Assembly (NCBI GenBank): GCA_900155495.1
Contig: FTLJ01000282.1
Coordinates: 1 to 38,691 of the forward strand
Length of the DNA stretch: 38,691 nucleotides
DNA from: Porogramme epimiltina
Lineage: Eukaryota > Basidiomycota > Agaricomycetes > Polyporales > Polyporaceae
Direction: 5' to 3'
Shown one piece after another: positions 1 to 12,462 of the stretch. How positions within the stretch are numbered: position 1 is the first letter of the stretch; each line of letters opens with the position of its first letter. The translations under genes and the position numbers were made by a program. Below the pieces are notes generated by a model. The model saw only the letters and a program-made list of their open reading frames with translations, did no database searches and had not been told where the DNA came from.

Positions 1-55
1 ACGGAGATCTACACTAGATCGCTCGGGGGCGGCGAAAGATGGGTATAAGAGCCGG
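1..55 (+). other. Residual Illumina Nextera P5 adapter at contig end
   Basis: Bases 2-14 match the end of the P5 flow-cell sequence (GAGATCTACAC preceded by one mismatch). Bases 15-22 are TAGATCGC, the Nextera i5 index N501. Bases 23-55 follow the Nextera read-1/mosaic-end sequence with about 8 mismatches in 33, most of them to G. The segment GTATAAGAG near the end is part of the transposon mosaic end. The order P5, index, linker, mosaic end is exactly that of a library adapter, so this is sequencing artefact and genuine genome starts at about base 56. The adapter was recalled from knowledge and not searched. Confidence 0.93.
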
Positions 56-2933
56 GGCCCATACGGGGTGGGGGAGGGGGAAGCGGGGGCATAGGGGGCA
101 TGGGCTCATCTGATGGGATGGGGGAGTTGAGCGGACTGGGTTCAGAGGGTGGGCGACCTCTCTTCGTGAGATGCCGCCGTAGCTGCTCCGCGAGGGTACC
201 GGGCTGGATTGGTGACTTCAGGCCAGTGTCCACAGAAAGCCCAGAGCTGACAGATGTCGCTTCGGTGGTCTGGTTCGACCCACGCGTAGAAGTGGATCGC
301 CGTAGTTCACTATCCTCGTCGAAGTCGTCGCCGGTCTCGGCCAGCGAGACGCCGCGACTGTCGTCGCCGGGGACAAAGTGAGCTGTGAATATCGTGACGT
401 CAGTTCATCGAGCATGCTAGAGAATAAGGCACACATACTACCGAGTGGTGTTCTGGGAAGATTCTTATTGCGTCTGGAAGGTGTGCGGGCGCTCCGTGGG
501 CTCGACGAGGCACCGTCGCGCATAGTGTGCTGTAAACATACGCTGAGCCTAAGCGAGATGTGGCAGTGTTGTTTATACTGACCATTGCGCCCTCGGCGAT
601 CTGCTGTTGGATCTGCTCTTGTTCAATATCGTCATCCGCATCCATGAACTGGGACGACCGCCCGTTTTGGGCTTCTGAGACCCTGGTGATGCGGGAAGGC
701 TTTCGCCCTCTCACTGACGCTCCGCTCCTCTGGATGCCGTTCTTCCTGGGAGTCTCCTCATCCTCGATGCCATCTCCCTCGCCTTCCTGGCCTCCTTCGC
801 CCCCCTTTCCGGGCCGCTTCTTATCACGGCCCTCCAGGATGCTAATGGTCTTATCACGTTGCAAATGTTTCTCGAGCGTCTCGATGAGCGTCTTGCGGTC
901 CATACCACCAGCGCTCGCGTGGTCAATGATCTTGCCAACGCCACGGCTGACCTCCTTCAGCATACGGAAGAGTTCCATGATCTGAGCCTCGAGCTGGGCG
1001 ATCTGCTCCTCGTATCCCATCTTCTGGGTCTCGAGTTGGCCTTGGAGCTTGGTCGTGTTCTCGCGCGAAATGGCGAGCTTCTCCTCGAGGCGCGCGACCT
1101 TGGCCTTGAGCGACCCGACGAGGCCGCCCTCGCCCTGCGCGACCTCGTCCTCAAGCGCCTCCTTCTCGAGCCGGAACCGGAGCGCTGCGGCGTTTGCCTT
1201 GGAGAGCTCGTCCTCGAGGTGCTGCGTGCGGTCCGCCTCGTTGAACTGTGCGATGATGCGCTCGACCGAGTGGCCCAGGCGCTGCTCCGCGCCGACGAGC
1301 TTCTTGTCGAGCACGACGTCGGCGACGAGCCCGTCGATGAGCTGGTAGTAGTGCGCGAGCGCAGGCCCCTCCTCGCGGATGAGCAGCATGTGCTGCATGA
1401 TAGAGAGGAAGTAGTCCTTGGCCTTGGAGTCGGACGTCTTCGCGCGGAGCGCGTTGTACACGTCCTCGGGGTTCGCGAGGTCGCGCAGGATCTCCTGGTC
1501 GACGCGCTCGCGGATCTTGACCTCGTCCTCCTCGATCATCTGTTCCAGGATCGAGATCTGCTTGTCGATGACGGCGACGCCGAAGCCCTGACAGAGCTCG
1601 AGGATATGCTGCAGGCCGGCCGCCTCCATTTGTGCGCGGTGGTGCACGCGAACATCGAGGTCTTCGATGTTTATCATGAGCGAGTTAATGAAAATGAGGT
1701 TGGAGAGCTGCATAGAGATGTGTTACTCGGTGCAGACACATCGGAAGGGGGGAACTTACTGTGTAGTCGTTCAAGGAGGGATCGATACCACCATGTTTCT
1801 TGATATCGTCGCTCGCGCCGACGAGCGTGCCCATCCGACCCCTTCCTGACAGTGCGGTCTCCAAAGACTTGAACCAGTATGCAAATGGATTGCCGGCTTC
1901 GTTATGTGCAGCGCTGAGAGACTCCAACGCGCCAATGACAAGGTTGTGCACCTGGCCATCGTTGTAGTATTCCAGGAAGGCTAGAAGGTCGAGGAGCAGC
2001 TTCCGCGTAGGTAAATGAGGCGTATTCAGGGCAGACGCTATTTGCGTTAATATTGTGGGATGGTGAAGAGCATCGTTTGCGGCAAACTACATCGAGCATT
2101 AGTGGAAGGCTTAATTGAATGACACATTCGGACGTACTTGGTGATTAAGAATTTGCCGGAGGCACTTCGCCACTTCGTATTCCAAGTCGATATCATCCTT
2201 TCGCCTATAACGCAATAAGTGATTGTTGTTACGGGAATTTGTATGGGACGCACCTCTGGATACCCTTCCGACTGATGGTCTGCAGTGCCTGTCCTAGGAC
2301 GGAAGTACCCTGCATTTCCACGAAATGCCGGAACCAACTATATCGATCGTTGGTAAGTGCCTGCGGTCGACGTAAGATGGGTTGAATGACGCACCTCATC
2401 TCTTTACTCCTTAGAGAGACCTGCAGGCTCGACGCCTGCTTGGGCGTAATCGTCCTATCCATGAACCTCTTGATATACCATTCGGGAGTGCCCTCGGTGA
2501 AGGCAGCGGCCTGGCCAGACTCGACCTGCTTACGAGACTGCTCGTCTCTCCTGCGCTCCTCTGCCCATCGCATCTGTTCGTCGTTGTACACAATATGCCA
2601 CTTCTGGTCGATGGACAGATGCGGGAGGTCTTCGAGCCCACGCATGTTCATGATGTTCTCGAAGAGGGCTTCTATCTCCTGGTCATCTTCGGGGCGGGTG
2701 AAGGCAAACTCATCTGTGGGGGACTGGTGTTTGTAGAGTTGGGAGAGGTGATGATGATGGGGCTCGAAGGGGGTGATAGAAGTGGCGTAGCGGGAGCTCC
2801 GTGTTGAATCTGTACGGGTTGCGGTAGTGGCGACGGAAGCACCGGAGAGGGGGCGCAGACGATCACTGGGATCCTGTCCGGCAATAGAGGACTGTCTTGG
2901 CCTGTTCCTGCGCTTTCCGAAGAAAGTTTCCAT
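56..2933 (-). CDS. Formin (Bni1/SepA/Cdc12-type), 5' part, truncated by contig end
   Basis: Diaphanous-type formin that nucleates and elongates actin cables for polarity and septation. Exons on the minus strand: 2933-2395, 2337-2254, 2204-2138, 2086-1760, 1707-583, 529-442, 382-56. Together they give about 852 codons in one frame. Residues ~55-240 carry the Rho-GTPase-binding domain, with a typical TITPKQASSLQVSLRSKEM block leading into SWFRHFVEMQG. The armadillo-like FH3 region follows to ~residue 500. A heptad-rich coiled coil spans ~505-595. An acidic and basic low-complexity linker ends in the first proline run of FH1 (PPMPPLPPPPP). FH2 is missing because the sequence runs into adapter at base 55, so the last codons and the apparent stop there are artefact. 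The start is the first ATG of an open first exon. The gene diverges from the PhoD-like gene across 416 bp. Confidence 0.9.
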
Positions 2934-3349
2934 GGCGTAGGAGGGCGAAAAGGCGTAAGCGGAAGTGGGTGTAGGCGGGTTCAGGGAAAGAGCGCGTTAA
3001 TGGAGGCGAGACACATTCAGAGGAGAGAGGGCGGTGGGGCGGGGGACATGCAGAGCTCGTGAGAGACGCGTGAGAGGTCGTCAGAGCGGGGACGGAGGGG
3101 GAGGAAGAGGAGAAGATGGGCTGTTCGCGGTCGGACAGAGAGGCCCTCGGCTCGGCGCCGTCGCAATGGGCTCTGTCTGTCCCGAAAAGGCAGAACTCGC
3201 GACCAGCCTGCGAGTCTCCACGCGAACGCCCGCCGGCTGCCGCTTGACATCACGTCCCCTCGAGCCTCCCCCCACTTGCCACCCTCTCCCCGCTCCCCGT
3301 CCCCTCCTCCCCCCGGCCCGTCACTCCCCGTGCGACACACAGCTCCGCC
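2934..3349. promoter_or_regulatory. Divergent promoter between formin and PhoD-like genes
   Basis: This 416-bp gap separates two divergently transcribed genes, so it must hold both promoters. The side next to the PhoD-like start (about 3255-3340) is a long C/T-rich tract, common upstream of fungal start codons. I see no convincing TATA box or other gene. Confidence 0.5.
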
Positions 3350-5899
3350 ATGTCGGCCTCCACGGCCATCGCCAGCTCGGCCATCTCTACCCTATACCGT
3401 ATTGTAGTCTATCTCTTCCTCGAAGTCGTGCGTACCCCCTCTCCGTCCTCTACTCTCGCCGCTCCAACCGTCTCTCCAGGTCCCCAAGGGAGAAGCAAAG
3501 TACCTTATACCCGCGCTCTATGTCCTCTATGTCTCAACATCATACTTCGCCGTCCCTGTCTTCTCCCAAACCGTCACAGTGAAGGAAGAAGTCATTGCCG
3601 TACAAGAAAAGTCTGAAAAAAATGGGGACGCGGTAACGAAGGTCGCCGTCGCGGAGACGACTGTAGTCGCGTCTCTCAGCGAGCCATTCGATGTGAGTCC
3701 CCACTCCCTCGCGCTCTCTCACAACTCTCATCCCCTCGTTAAAGTGGAGATCCGCTGTCTCCACTATCGTATTCTCCGTCCCCTCTCCTATCCGTGCCCT
3801 TCGCCTCGCCAACCTCGCTATCAACACCCTCCTTCTTCTCGCTGTCGCCGAGTTCCTCGCAGTCCCGTACTTTGACGACGCGTCCTCCGTCATTTACACT
3901 CGCGTTGGTGCTCTTTCCTCCGACGCTGCCAAGATCGTCGTCCGTTATCCTGCTTCTACCAACGCAACCGAGAACTTGGTTCGCGTCTCATGGCGGCAAG
4001 TCCCCAAGTCTGACGCGGACACCCCATGGCGTGAAGGCCCCACTGTCAACCTCACCTCCGGCCGCGACTGGGTACAAACTGTTCGATTGACCGGCCTCTG
4101 GCCCAAGACGACTTACGAATGTGCGTAAACACCCTCAAGCGTATGTCCCTCTTCTGATCATATTTTTCTTGCAGACCGCTTCCAAAACGCCAATGATGCC
4201 AACAACACCCTGCTTCCCTACCCCGCTGAACCTATCCGCTTCCGTACCTTCCCTGACTCTAGGCTATACAGCGGCTCCAACTTCCGTTTCATTGCATCTT
4301 CGTGCATGACCCCGAACTTCCCTTATGCACCATTGCAAGGGCGCTCGATCAAGGGACTCGACCTTTTGGCGGACTACTTGTGGCCTGTCAAGCCGCAAGT
4401 TGAAAACGTCCCATTGCCTCAAGTTGTTGCTGCAAATGCTTCAAATGAGACGGTTGAGGGTACAGAGACCGCAGCTACAGAGAGTGCAGCGACTAAGAGC
4501 ATCCTCGTTCCTGACGTGAACGTCACTGTTCCTCCTGTAACTGAAGAGAAGCCTGCTCCACCCACGGAGTTCATGGTCTTCATGGGAGACTTCATTTATG
4601 CAGATGTTCCTGTCTACTTCGGGGATGACAGTGAGGCATACCGTCGACTCTATCGCCGCAACTATAATAGTCCAAGCTTCCGTAAGGTCTATGAACGACT
4701 TCGTAAGTTCTCGGAATGCTATCAGCGTGTAGCAGTGATGAACGAATTTTTTATATTTTGCAGCCATCTTCCATACCTACGACGATCATGAGGTGACTGG
4801 CCAGGCCCTTTCCGAATGTGGTCCGATCACTAACGCTGCCTAGATTATCAACAACTATGTTGGACAGGGGAACAGCTCCCAGGAACCGTTCCCCAATGCC
4901 GCAGATGCATTTTCTTTGTACAATGCGGACGCCAACTATGATTCTCCGGATGCCGGCCAGTACTACTATGACTTCCGCTACGGGGATGCGGCATTCTTCG
5001 TCATGGACACGAGGCAATACCGTTCAGACATCACGACCGAAGACCCTACTACCCATACTATGCTCGGTGACAAGCAGCTCGCAGCGTTGTACAACTGGCT
5101 CGGCAAGGTATGCCTATATCCTCATTCTCCATAAATCACTTAACACATGCTTTAATCCAGGCGAACCAAACTGCGGTCTTCAAATTCATTGTGACTTCGG
5201 TCCCCTTCACGTCCCTCTGGACGCACGACGCGCTCACGGACTCGTGGGCGGGCTTCCCTGCAGAGAAGGAGGCGCTTCTCGCCGCGCTACACTCGGTGCC
5301 GAACGTGATTCTCCTCTCTGGCGACCGCCACGAGTTCGCAGCGGTAGAGTATGAGAGCGGGGATAGCGGGCACAACGTGATCGAGTTGTCCACGAGCCCA
5401 ATGAGCATGTTCTATGTGCCGTTTGTGCGTACGCTCCGCCCGCGCAGCGAGGCGGTCGTCAACAAGACGCGCGAAGAGGTCATCGTGGCCGAGGACGGAA
5501 CTAAGGAGGTCATTCAGTACGTCGTGGAAGTCCCGAAGGAGAAGGTTATCAAGTACATTGGCGAGGGGAACTACAAGTGGTTCGTGGTTTCATGCTTCTA
5601 GTAACAGACAGACGACTGATAGTGGGGTTTACAGGGCTTCAATCGAGGTTGATACCACAGATTACCAGCACCCCGTCGTGAACGTTGAGGTCATGATCGA
5701 CGGAAAGGTTGCTTACCAGTGAGTGCTTAAATGGCTTGACTCACAGCAGTCGCCGATATTGACATTCGCATCCCTTAGCCTCGAGATAGCTGGAAAGCCC
5801 GTCAAGCTGCAACTGTCTACCGCGCTCGGCTCGCTCATTCCCAACTCGTTCAAGGGCATGCTGGACAAGATCGGCATCAAACCCAGCAAGTGGTTCTAG
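3350..5899 (+). CDS. PhoD-like metallophosphatase with N-terminal membrane segments
   Basis: Predicted PhoD-family phosphoesterase of 702 aa. Exons: 3350-3427, 3480-3692, 3745-4120, 4175-4702, 4764-4792, 4844-5107, 5161-5576, 5635-5718, 5779-5899. The N-terminus has at least two hydrophobic segments (about residues 15-60 and 110-140). A beta-rich PhoD N-domain follows. Metal-binding motifs are in the expected order: MGDFIYAD near residue 358, TYDDHE near 403-408 (family consensus T-W/Y-DDHE), and LLSGDRHEF near 550. These predict hydrolysis of phosphomono- or diesters at a membrane; the substrate cannot be read from sequence. Exon 5 is a 29-nt microexon that encodes the DDHE motif. The donor of the seventh intron (5577) was chosen by frame and is the least certain junction. 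The protein ends KPSKWF. Confidence 0.9.
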
Positions 5900-6808
5900 A
5901 TGCGCTCGCCAAGCCACATGTCCCTGCGAAGACCTCTATTCCCCAACGCCCGCACATATACCTCCTTGATTCTACGTTCTGCGCGCCGCGCGCCCTCTAA
6001 TGCTTGTAGACGCGACGCGGATGTACTGGTGCTGTCTGTCTGTGTGCGATAGTGCAATAGATACTGGAACTGCGGAGGCGTGTACTGTTTTCCTGCTGTT
6101 GTCGTGACGAACCTTGTACGCTATGCTACGTTTAACTTGCCACGAGCATTGATATGGAAACTCGGTTCTGGAGGAGATATTTTATACTGCTGCAACTTCT
6201 AAAGGCCTCCCTGCGTTCGATCATGTAGGTGTGTTGGTTCAATACCGATGCTCACCTGTAGAGATGTCGCTACTTGTTGATACTAGTGCCCATAATGTTA
6301 ACATGACAACTAACGTCCAAAGTGGTCCAGTTTTCTTATTGGTAAGCTTTGCTGACCCGATCCGTTAGCCGGGGGGAGCCCCACTGGCAGCCGCCCGATG
6401 TACGTGCCGCTGTAATTACATTTACGCCTTTGGCCTACACACAATGGTGAATACAAAATGTTGTACAACATTCCATTCGACGCCATTGCAAACATGAAGA
6501 CATGCTAGATCGCTCACCCCGCCTCGTTTAACGAGGGGCTGTCGGGAAACGGACCTGCCGCGGGCCGTAGGCCCGGGGATGTGCACATCGACAGAGCGAC
6601 CAGGCCTATCTCTTGATTTGCGCGTCGAACAAGTTGGACGCTTCGGCGGTTCTGTACTTCTCGCTCAATATCTGTCATCAAACGAAGGAGGACTGTTATT
6701 GAAGTAATACAAGGTGCTCTACGTGTCTACCAACCTTCCAATCGCTTCTTTCAACTCTTCCATCGCCCGCTGATACATCAACCCATCCCCCCTCCCCCTT
6801 TCACCATT
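5900..6808. other. Intergenic region, 909 bp, no gene seen
   Basis: It holds the 3' flank of the PhoD-like gene and the promoter of the APH-like gene. No open frame has family features. Two short perfect hairpins lie close together: CCTCGT-TTA-ACGAGG at 6522-6536 and CGGGCC-GTA-GGCCCG at 6561-6575. A C/T-rich tract at about 6775-6806 precedes the next start codon. Confidence 0.5.
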
Positions 6809-7911
6809 ATGGACCCGCTCAGCCGACAACCAACACGCTCAGAATGCGCCCGGGCTTTCGCAGTTCACATTCTCTACGCTGTTATTGGTTTATCCGCGGA
6901 TGCCCTCCACGTCATCCTCGACGCATGGCGTGTGTTCTATCCCCTTGAGATTCCTTCAAGTTCCAAGGCACGCCCTTCTTTCTCCCAGAAAATGATTCCT
7001 ACTCACATGAACACTAGGTGTCTGAGGTGGACGGCATGTCCGACGCTGAAATCGCGGCCCGCATCGATTTCAGGGTTCTCAAGACACTTACCGAAGAATT
7101 TGGCGTTGAGCTTGATGATGCTGGCATGTGCCGCATTACGAGCGACGCTGTAGTGAAAACAGAACCAGACTCATTCGACGGGATCTCTTCTGAAGCCCTG
7201 ACCCTCACTCTCGTCGCCCGTCACACCACAATCCCTGTCCCGCGTGTGCGCCGAGTCGTCCGCATCGAAGGCAACCAAGTGGCCATTCTCATGGATTACA
7301 TCCCTGGTCGCCAGCTCCGCCACGCATGGCCCGCCATGTCACTTTTCGCCAAGCTTCGCGTCGCTTTCATCCTCCGCGGATACATCCGCCAGCTGCGCGC
7401 TATTCGCCATCTTCGGACCCTTGTTCCGGGCCCCATCGCACCGGGCGACGAGGCTCGCCCGCCGCTGTGCCAGATAATGGTCGGAGCACTCGAGCATTCC
7501 AGACCTCCTTGCCCTACATATGCCGACCTCTCCGCATGGCACAACAACCGCTATGTCATGAGCATGCAGACTCATCCCTCCGTCCATATCGGGCTATCTC
7601 CTGAACCATTTGACGATTCAGAGCCGCTGGCACTCACGCATTGCGACCTCAATATGCGCAACATCCTTGTCGGTGATGACGGCCAGTTGTATCTTATTGA
7701 CTGGGCATTGAGCGGGTTCTACCCGCCGTGGTTCGAATACGTAAACTGGCGGTATTGGCTGGACGAAGGGTTTGGAGGCAGGGTATCCGAGTTCGAGCGT
7801 ACTAACTGGCTCTGGAATCTGTTGATTCCGTTCATTACGCACGGTCCATACTTTAAACAGAAGAGGTGGTTCTATCGTTGCGTACACCCTGTAATAAGTT
7901 ACGTCGATTAG
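6809..7911 (+). CDS. Aminoglycoside phosphotransferase (APH)/choline-kinase-like protein
   Basis: Small kinase-fold protein of 350 aa in the APH superfamily, which is expanded in basidiomycetes; the substrate is unknown. Exons: 6809-6967 and 7018-7911. The phosphotransferase loop reads HCDLNMRNILV near residue 261 (H-x-D-x4-N). The metal-binding motif LIDWALSG lies near 279, replacing the DFG of protein kinases. An ATP-lobe lysine candidate (VVKTEP) precedes an EALTLTLVARHTTIPVPRV segment typical of these proteins. The C-terminus has the usual W-rich end. The only intron uses a GC donor (AAG|GCACGC) with a normal AG acceptor; splicing joins the two open frames in phase 0. Bacterial-style antibiotic inactivation is not implied. 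It converges on PEX6, 314 bp away. Confidence 0.85.
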
Positions 7912-8225
7912 ATACGTTCTTCCTCCGTCATGATAGCATCACGGCAGCCGGTTGCTCTGTCTGGTTCTGTGAACTTGAAAGGATCTGGCTATTTCAAGAT
8001 AGGTCACGCAATAGAATCGGGGCAGCGCGAGGTTCTGGCGCCCTGTTTAAATCACTCCCCGTGCACCAGGTTCTGGGAGCCGGACAGGCCATGGATACAG
8101 AGTGAACTTAAAATCAATGTAATTGACGCGGAAGACATCGAGGTATGAGATCAAGTATCGTATGCGCGGAACCACACACAAACTACAAGTATCCACCACG
8201 CGCTAGTTTGAGATTGGCGCTTGAC
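7912..8225. other. Convergent intergenic region, 314 bp
   Basis: Shared 3' flanks of the APH-like gene and PEX6. Short frames continue here, but none shows conserved features. No repeat or RNA gene was seen. Confidence 0.5.
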
Positions 8226-11200
8226 CTACCGCCGGCTTCCGTTCAAGGCTTCGCTGGAGAAACGTTGTTGTATCCTGGCGTAGTGATCCATCTCGGCCTG
8301 GCTCACGCTGGGAACAAGCTCGCGCAGCGCCGCGTTAAAATCATCCTCGGATACGAGCACCTCTGTCTCCATAGGAGTGGCGAGTTCCCCGAGATAATAT
8401 TGCGGTGTGAGCGGGTATGGGTGGGGTGAATGGGCTGGCGGTGATGCATTCAATCGAGCTAACAATAGGCGTCAAGAACGTCGTTTCTTATGATCATACA
8501 GAATACCACACTTACCAATGGTCGCCTCTAGCTCCTCAGCCTTCCGCGACATAGCCTTGAGAAGCGCGTCGGCACACAGCGCATAGAAATCCGCACCGGT
8601 GTAGTGGAAGGGGCATTGTTCCGCAATGTGCTCCAGCCGCAGGTCTGGGTGGAGTTTGAATTTGCGCGTGAGAGCCTGGAGGATATTGAGCTGTGCTTCA
8701 TGCGTCGTACTAACGCCGAGATAGAGCATGCGGTCGAACCGACCAGGGCGGAGTAGTGCAGGATCCAGAAGGTCAGGCCGATTGGTAGCCCCGATGACGA
8801 AGACGTCCGCGCCGGTCTTTCCACCTCCCGAGAGGCCGTCGAGCTCGGCGAGGAGCTGTGAGACAATGCGGTCCATGACGCCCCCCGAATCGCCGTGGTT
8901 GCCGCGCTTCGGGGCCACCGAGTCTAATTCGTCGAAGAAGATGACACATGGACGTGCATCGCGTGCGCGTTGAAAAACACGTCGAACATTGGCCTCAGAC
9001 TCGCCGATATACATGTTAAGTAGTTCTGGGCCCTTGACGGAGAAGAAATTGAGCGCGCAGGAGGTGGCGACTGCCTTCGCAATCAGGGTCTTGCCTGTCC
9101 CCGGAGGACCGTAGAGGAGTACACCTAACGATACCGGTTTAGACTCTGTAACAATGGGAAAACGCACGCACACTTACCAGAACGTTGTTTCAATCCATCA
9201 GCGAAGAGCTCTGGATGTTCAAGCGGCAGCTGAATGGTATCGAGGATGTCCGATTTGACGTGGGCGAGGCCGCCCACATCATCCCATGACACTGAGGGAA
9301 TCTTTGGGGCACCAATGCTCTCGGAGTAAGATGCCCGTGCCTTCCCTAGCGCCGCATCGAAGTCGGCTGCAGTAAGAGGTATGCCGGCGGAGAACACATC
9401 AAATGCGGTACCCTCACTGTTGTCCATGGTCAGTTCCAGCAACCCTCACACACTAGGGGCCATGCACGCACGGTTCTGCCGCAGAGCGCTGGACTGCCGC
9501 AGATTTAGCGCGAGCGACCAAATCCACCAAATCGGCAGCAACGAGAGCTGCTGTTTGGACAGCAAGGTCTTTGACCGAAACATCTGGTGCCAGCGTTGAC
9601 TGCGCCAGTACCGATAGCAAGATGTCATGTCGTTCTGCTTCCCCGGGTGCCTGAGGGACATGTTAGGGGTACAAATATCCAGAGAGGAGAGGTACTAACC
9701 TCGAACGCCACTTCATGCTTGAAGCACGAAAGGATCTTCGACGGCACACGGTCGGGACTGTCGGTTGTCCCAATTAGCAACACAGGAAAGCCAGTCAGAT
9801 TCCACGATGGCTGCAAGCCAGCAATGGAGTCGCGCAGTGTTTCCGCTACTGCGGGTTCTAGTGAAAGGTCAGCCACTATAATCGTCGATAAAGGTCGGGG
9901 CTTACCTTTCCCGGGTTCTTGGCCTTGAGTGCTTTGCGCAAAAGCATCGATGTGACGAAGGAGAAGGATACAAGGAGAGCAGGACGAAGCGCGTTCGAAG
10001 CGAGCCTGTAACGTTCCTTCTGTCTTAGCATCATTTTCCCCGATGACATCATAGCAGTCGACCTACAATAATACTGAGTAAAGAGAATATTCGATAAGAG
10101 ACGACATTACCTCTAGAAGATGGATGCCGAGCCGTTGAGCGACCCAGTTCGCTACGGTGGCTTTACCCACACCACGGGCTCCCTTCAGAAGGATTGATAG
10201 TTGAAGATGATAGTCTACAGCGTGGCGATTCAAAGCCGCAGAAGCCAGGGCAAGCAACTTTCCGAAGGGCGTATCTTGGTCCGGCAGCACATCGATAGAT
10301 GGTGGTAACGGCCGTGATTGTGCTGCAGACGGTCTCAGCGACGGCGGAATATCTGTGAGGACAGTGAACATACTTAGGTCAAGATATGATCCCATATCCG
10401 GCACTCTCGAATGTTCAATCCCCGTTTGTACCATACGCGTAACAGCGGGATCGACCCAACATCCAAGCTCGCCCACCGTTGCTCCAACATACATGTCAGG
10501 TGAAGCCACTGCCCCGAGACGCGAGGGCAAATTATGTTCCACATTTGTTACGATGAAGTAGACGACTTCGTTTGCGTCGTCACCGCTTTCAAGCACGCTA
10601 AGATCAGGTCAGTGAGGGGTGTATCTGTTTGGGAGTTGAGAGCTTACTCGAGATCAACTTCCTCTACGCCCTCGTCACTGGCTTCCAGGTCAGGAGAAGG
10701 GGCGCTCCCGAGTACACCGTCGGTGTTGATTCCGATGGCAATGATGTCACCTTGCTTAACAAGTCGTGTTGTATCTTTAAAATAATCTTGTAGGCCTTGA
10801 AGGAAAAGTGACTGGTAAGCACGATCAGTGGAGAGCGCCGATGCAACACGGGCGATTGTGACGGTCTTCGCTATGGGAATAGTCGGCCTGCGGGCACCGA
10901 ACGGACTTGATCGGAGACAAAGTTCGAGCTTGCTCTCGAAACCGTCGGCTATGTAGATATTGTGAAGGAGTTGTGGGGAAAGATGAGCACCACTTGAAAC
11001 AAGTAAAAATTAGCTAATATTTGATCCGTAGGGTTTGTCTGCACTTACGACCTAGTTGCAATATTGTCGTTGGCGTGAACGCGCACCAGCCGGTAGTTAT
11101 TGCTGCTACTACTCGCCCTAGCAATTGCCTGTGAGTTAAGCTTTATCAGAAACAGCACACGTGGAAAGTTTGAAGAACGCAACTCACCCAGTCGCCGTCC

Positions 11201-12225
11201 AAGACACCGATTCGACCGAGGTCTGCCGTGCGGACATAGACGGCGCATTCATCCCCAACCGGCAACACTGGACGCAGCAGCGCGTGTACCCCGCATGTCC
11301 ACTCCACAGAGGATAAACGCAAACCACCCGAACCCGTAGACTCGGATGTCGTTCCTGGCGGTACGTCTCCGTTTGTGAGGTGCCCATTTATAGACGGGCT
11401 CGCACTAGAGCTGAGACCATTGATACTGAGCGAGCGCAGGACTGAACCTGCGAGAAAGTCTTCGCCAATCTCGAAGTCGCCGTTCGACGACCCGGAAGGC
11501 TCAGACTCGATTTCATCAAAGACCATGTCGGGAATCGCGTCGGAGGCGGGGATGGCACCGTCCCGGTCCGCGGATGGGTGTGCGGAAACATAAAGCTTCG
11601 TCTGACCACGCACTGCGACACCTTGCTGCACAGGGGCGCACATCACGAGTGTATATGCAAGAGAAGCACCTGCGGGAGAAGATCCTGAGGCAGTAGTCTC
11701 GCCGGGGAAGGTATAGGTTGAGCCTTCGCGAAGAATCATCTCGCCGTCCAGGAGCCAGTCCTCCAGCATGGAAGGGTCGGACGATGCTGCGGCATACGCA
11801 TCTTCCGAAATGGCAGAGAAGATAACCTCCGAGAGTGTTACTGGACGGACACTGGCGATGGAGTGGGTGGACTCTGGACCGGCGGAGCTGGTTTGACCAG
11901 AAGGGAATATATGGGGGTATTCAGACTGCCACCGTCTTGGAATCAAAACGTCCCTGCTCTGAAGGGTTGTTAGTAGAGGTTATGACAGTGAATGAGTTTC
12001 AATCACCTCTCGGTCCAATACGCCCCTGCATGTTAGAGCGGGCAATGACCCGGCAGCTCCGGCTTTATCCCCGGAGCGCGAGATCGAGAGTGTCGGCTTC
12101 GCATCGTCGGGGAGAAGCAACGCGCTCCATACATTCTCGGGTACGCGTACGCCGTCGTCGTCGTCGTGGAAGGCAGGCGCGGGGACGAGGGCAGAGGGTG
12201 GGCGGTGGAAGAGGAAGGCGGCCAT
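8226..12225 (-). CDS. PEX6: Peroxisomal AAA ATPase PEX6
   Basis: Peroxin-6, partner of PEX1 in the heterohexameric motor that extracts the cargo receptor PEX5 from the peroxisomal membrane. Eleven exons: 12225-12007, 11958-11188, 11128-11049, 10992-10648, 10597-10111, 10062-9906, 9857-9700, 9650-9472, 9416-9178, 9124-8516, 8458-8226. They encode 1158 aa. The first half is the divergent N-region. D1 has a weak Walker A (GARGVGKAT, near residue 615) and a degenerate Walker B (ILLLRHIDA), as expected for the poorly active D1 of PEX6. D2 is canonical: SVSWDDVGG, Walker A GPPGTGKT (~884-891), Walker B VIFFDELD (~939-946), [20 protein letters not shown] with arginine fingers. The C-terminus ends with a [14 protein letters not shown] helix. 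It shares a divergent promoter with GAR1. Confidence 0.96.
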
Positions 12226-12462
12226 GCGTGTGGGGTATGCGGAGACGGACAGAGCACAAGCGCCCGTGCGCTCAACTTTTTCACGACGCCGCAGGCTCCT
12301 CTCCGGCTACTTCGTCTTCCTCCCTCGTGTTTCCTCGTTCGCCGCGCCTCCTCCGAGCCGGTTCTACACACAACTGTCCAGCTGGCGCAAGATCTGCCGC
12401 TGGTTATAGCTCTCGACACACTCTTTGCTGCCATTTCCCGGGCGACCAAGACTTTCTGAAAT
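12226..12462. promoter_or_regulatory. Divergent promoter PEX6 / GAR1
   Basis: Only 236 bp separate the two start codons, so both promoters overlap here. The stretch has C/T-rich patches on the GAR1 side. No TATA box is evident. Confidence 0.55.

Noticed and set aside
1..60. Short formin ending in SYTHLSPPPSDLV and a stop
   Set aside because: The last codons and the stop are encoded by adapter sequence.
859..1803. Long plus-strand open frame (314 codons) opposite the formin
   Set aside because: It is the antisense shadow of formin exon 5, with a Leu/Glu/Asp/Arg/Val-biased product typical of complementary coding in GC-rich DNA.
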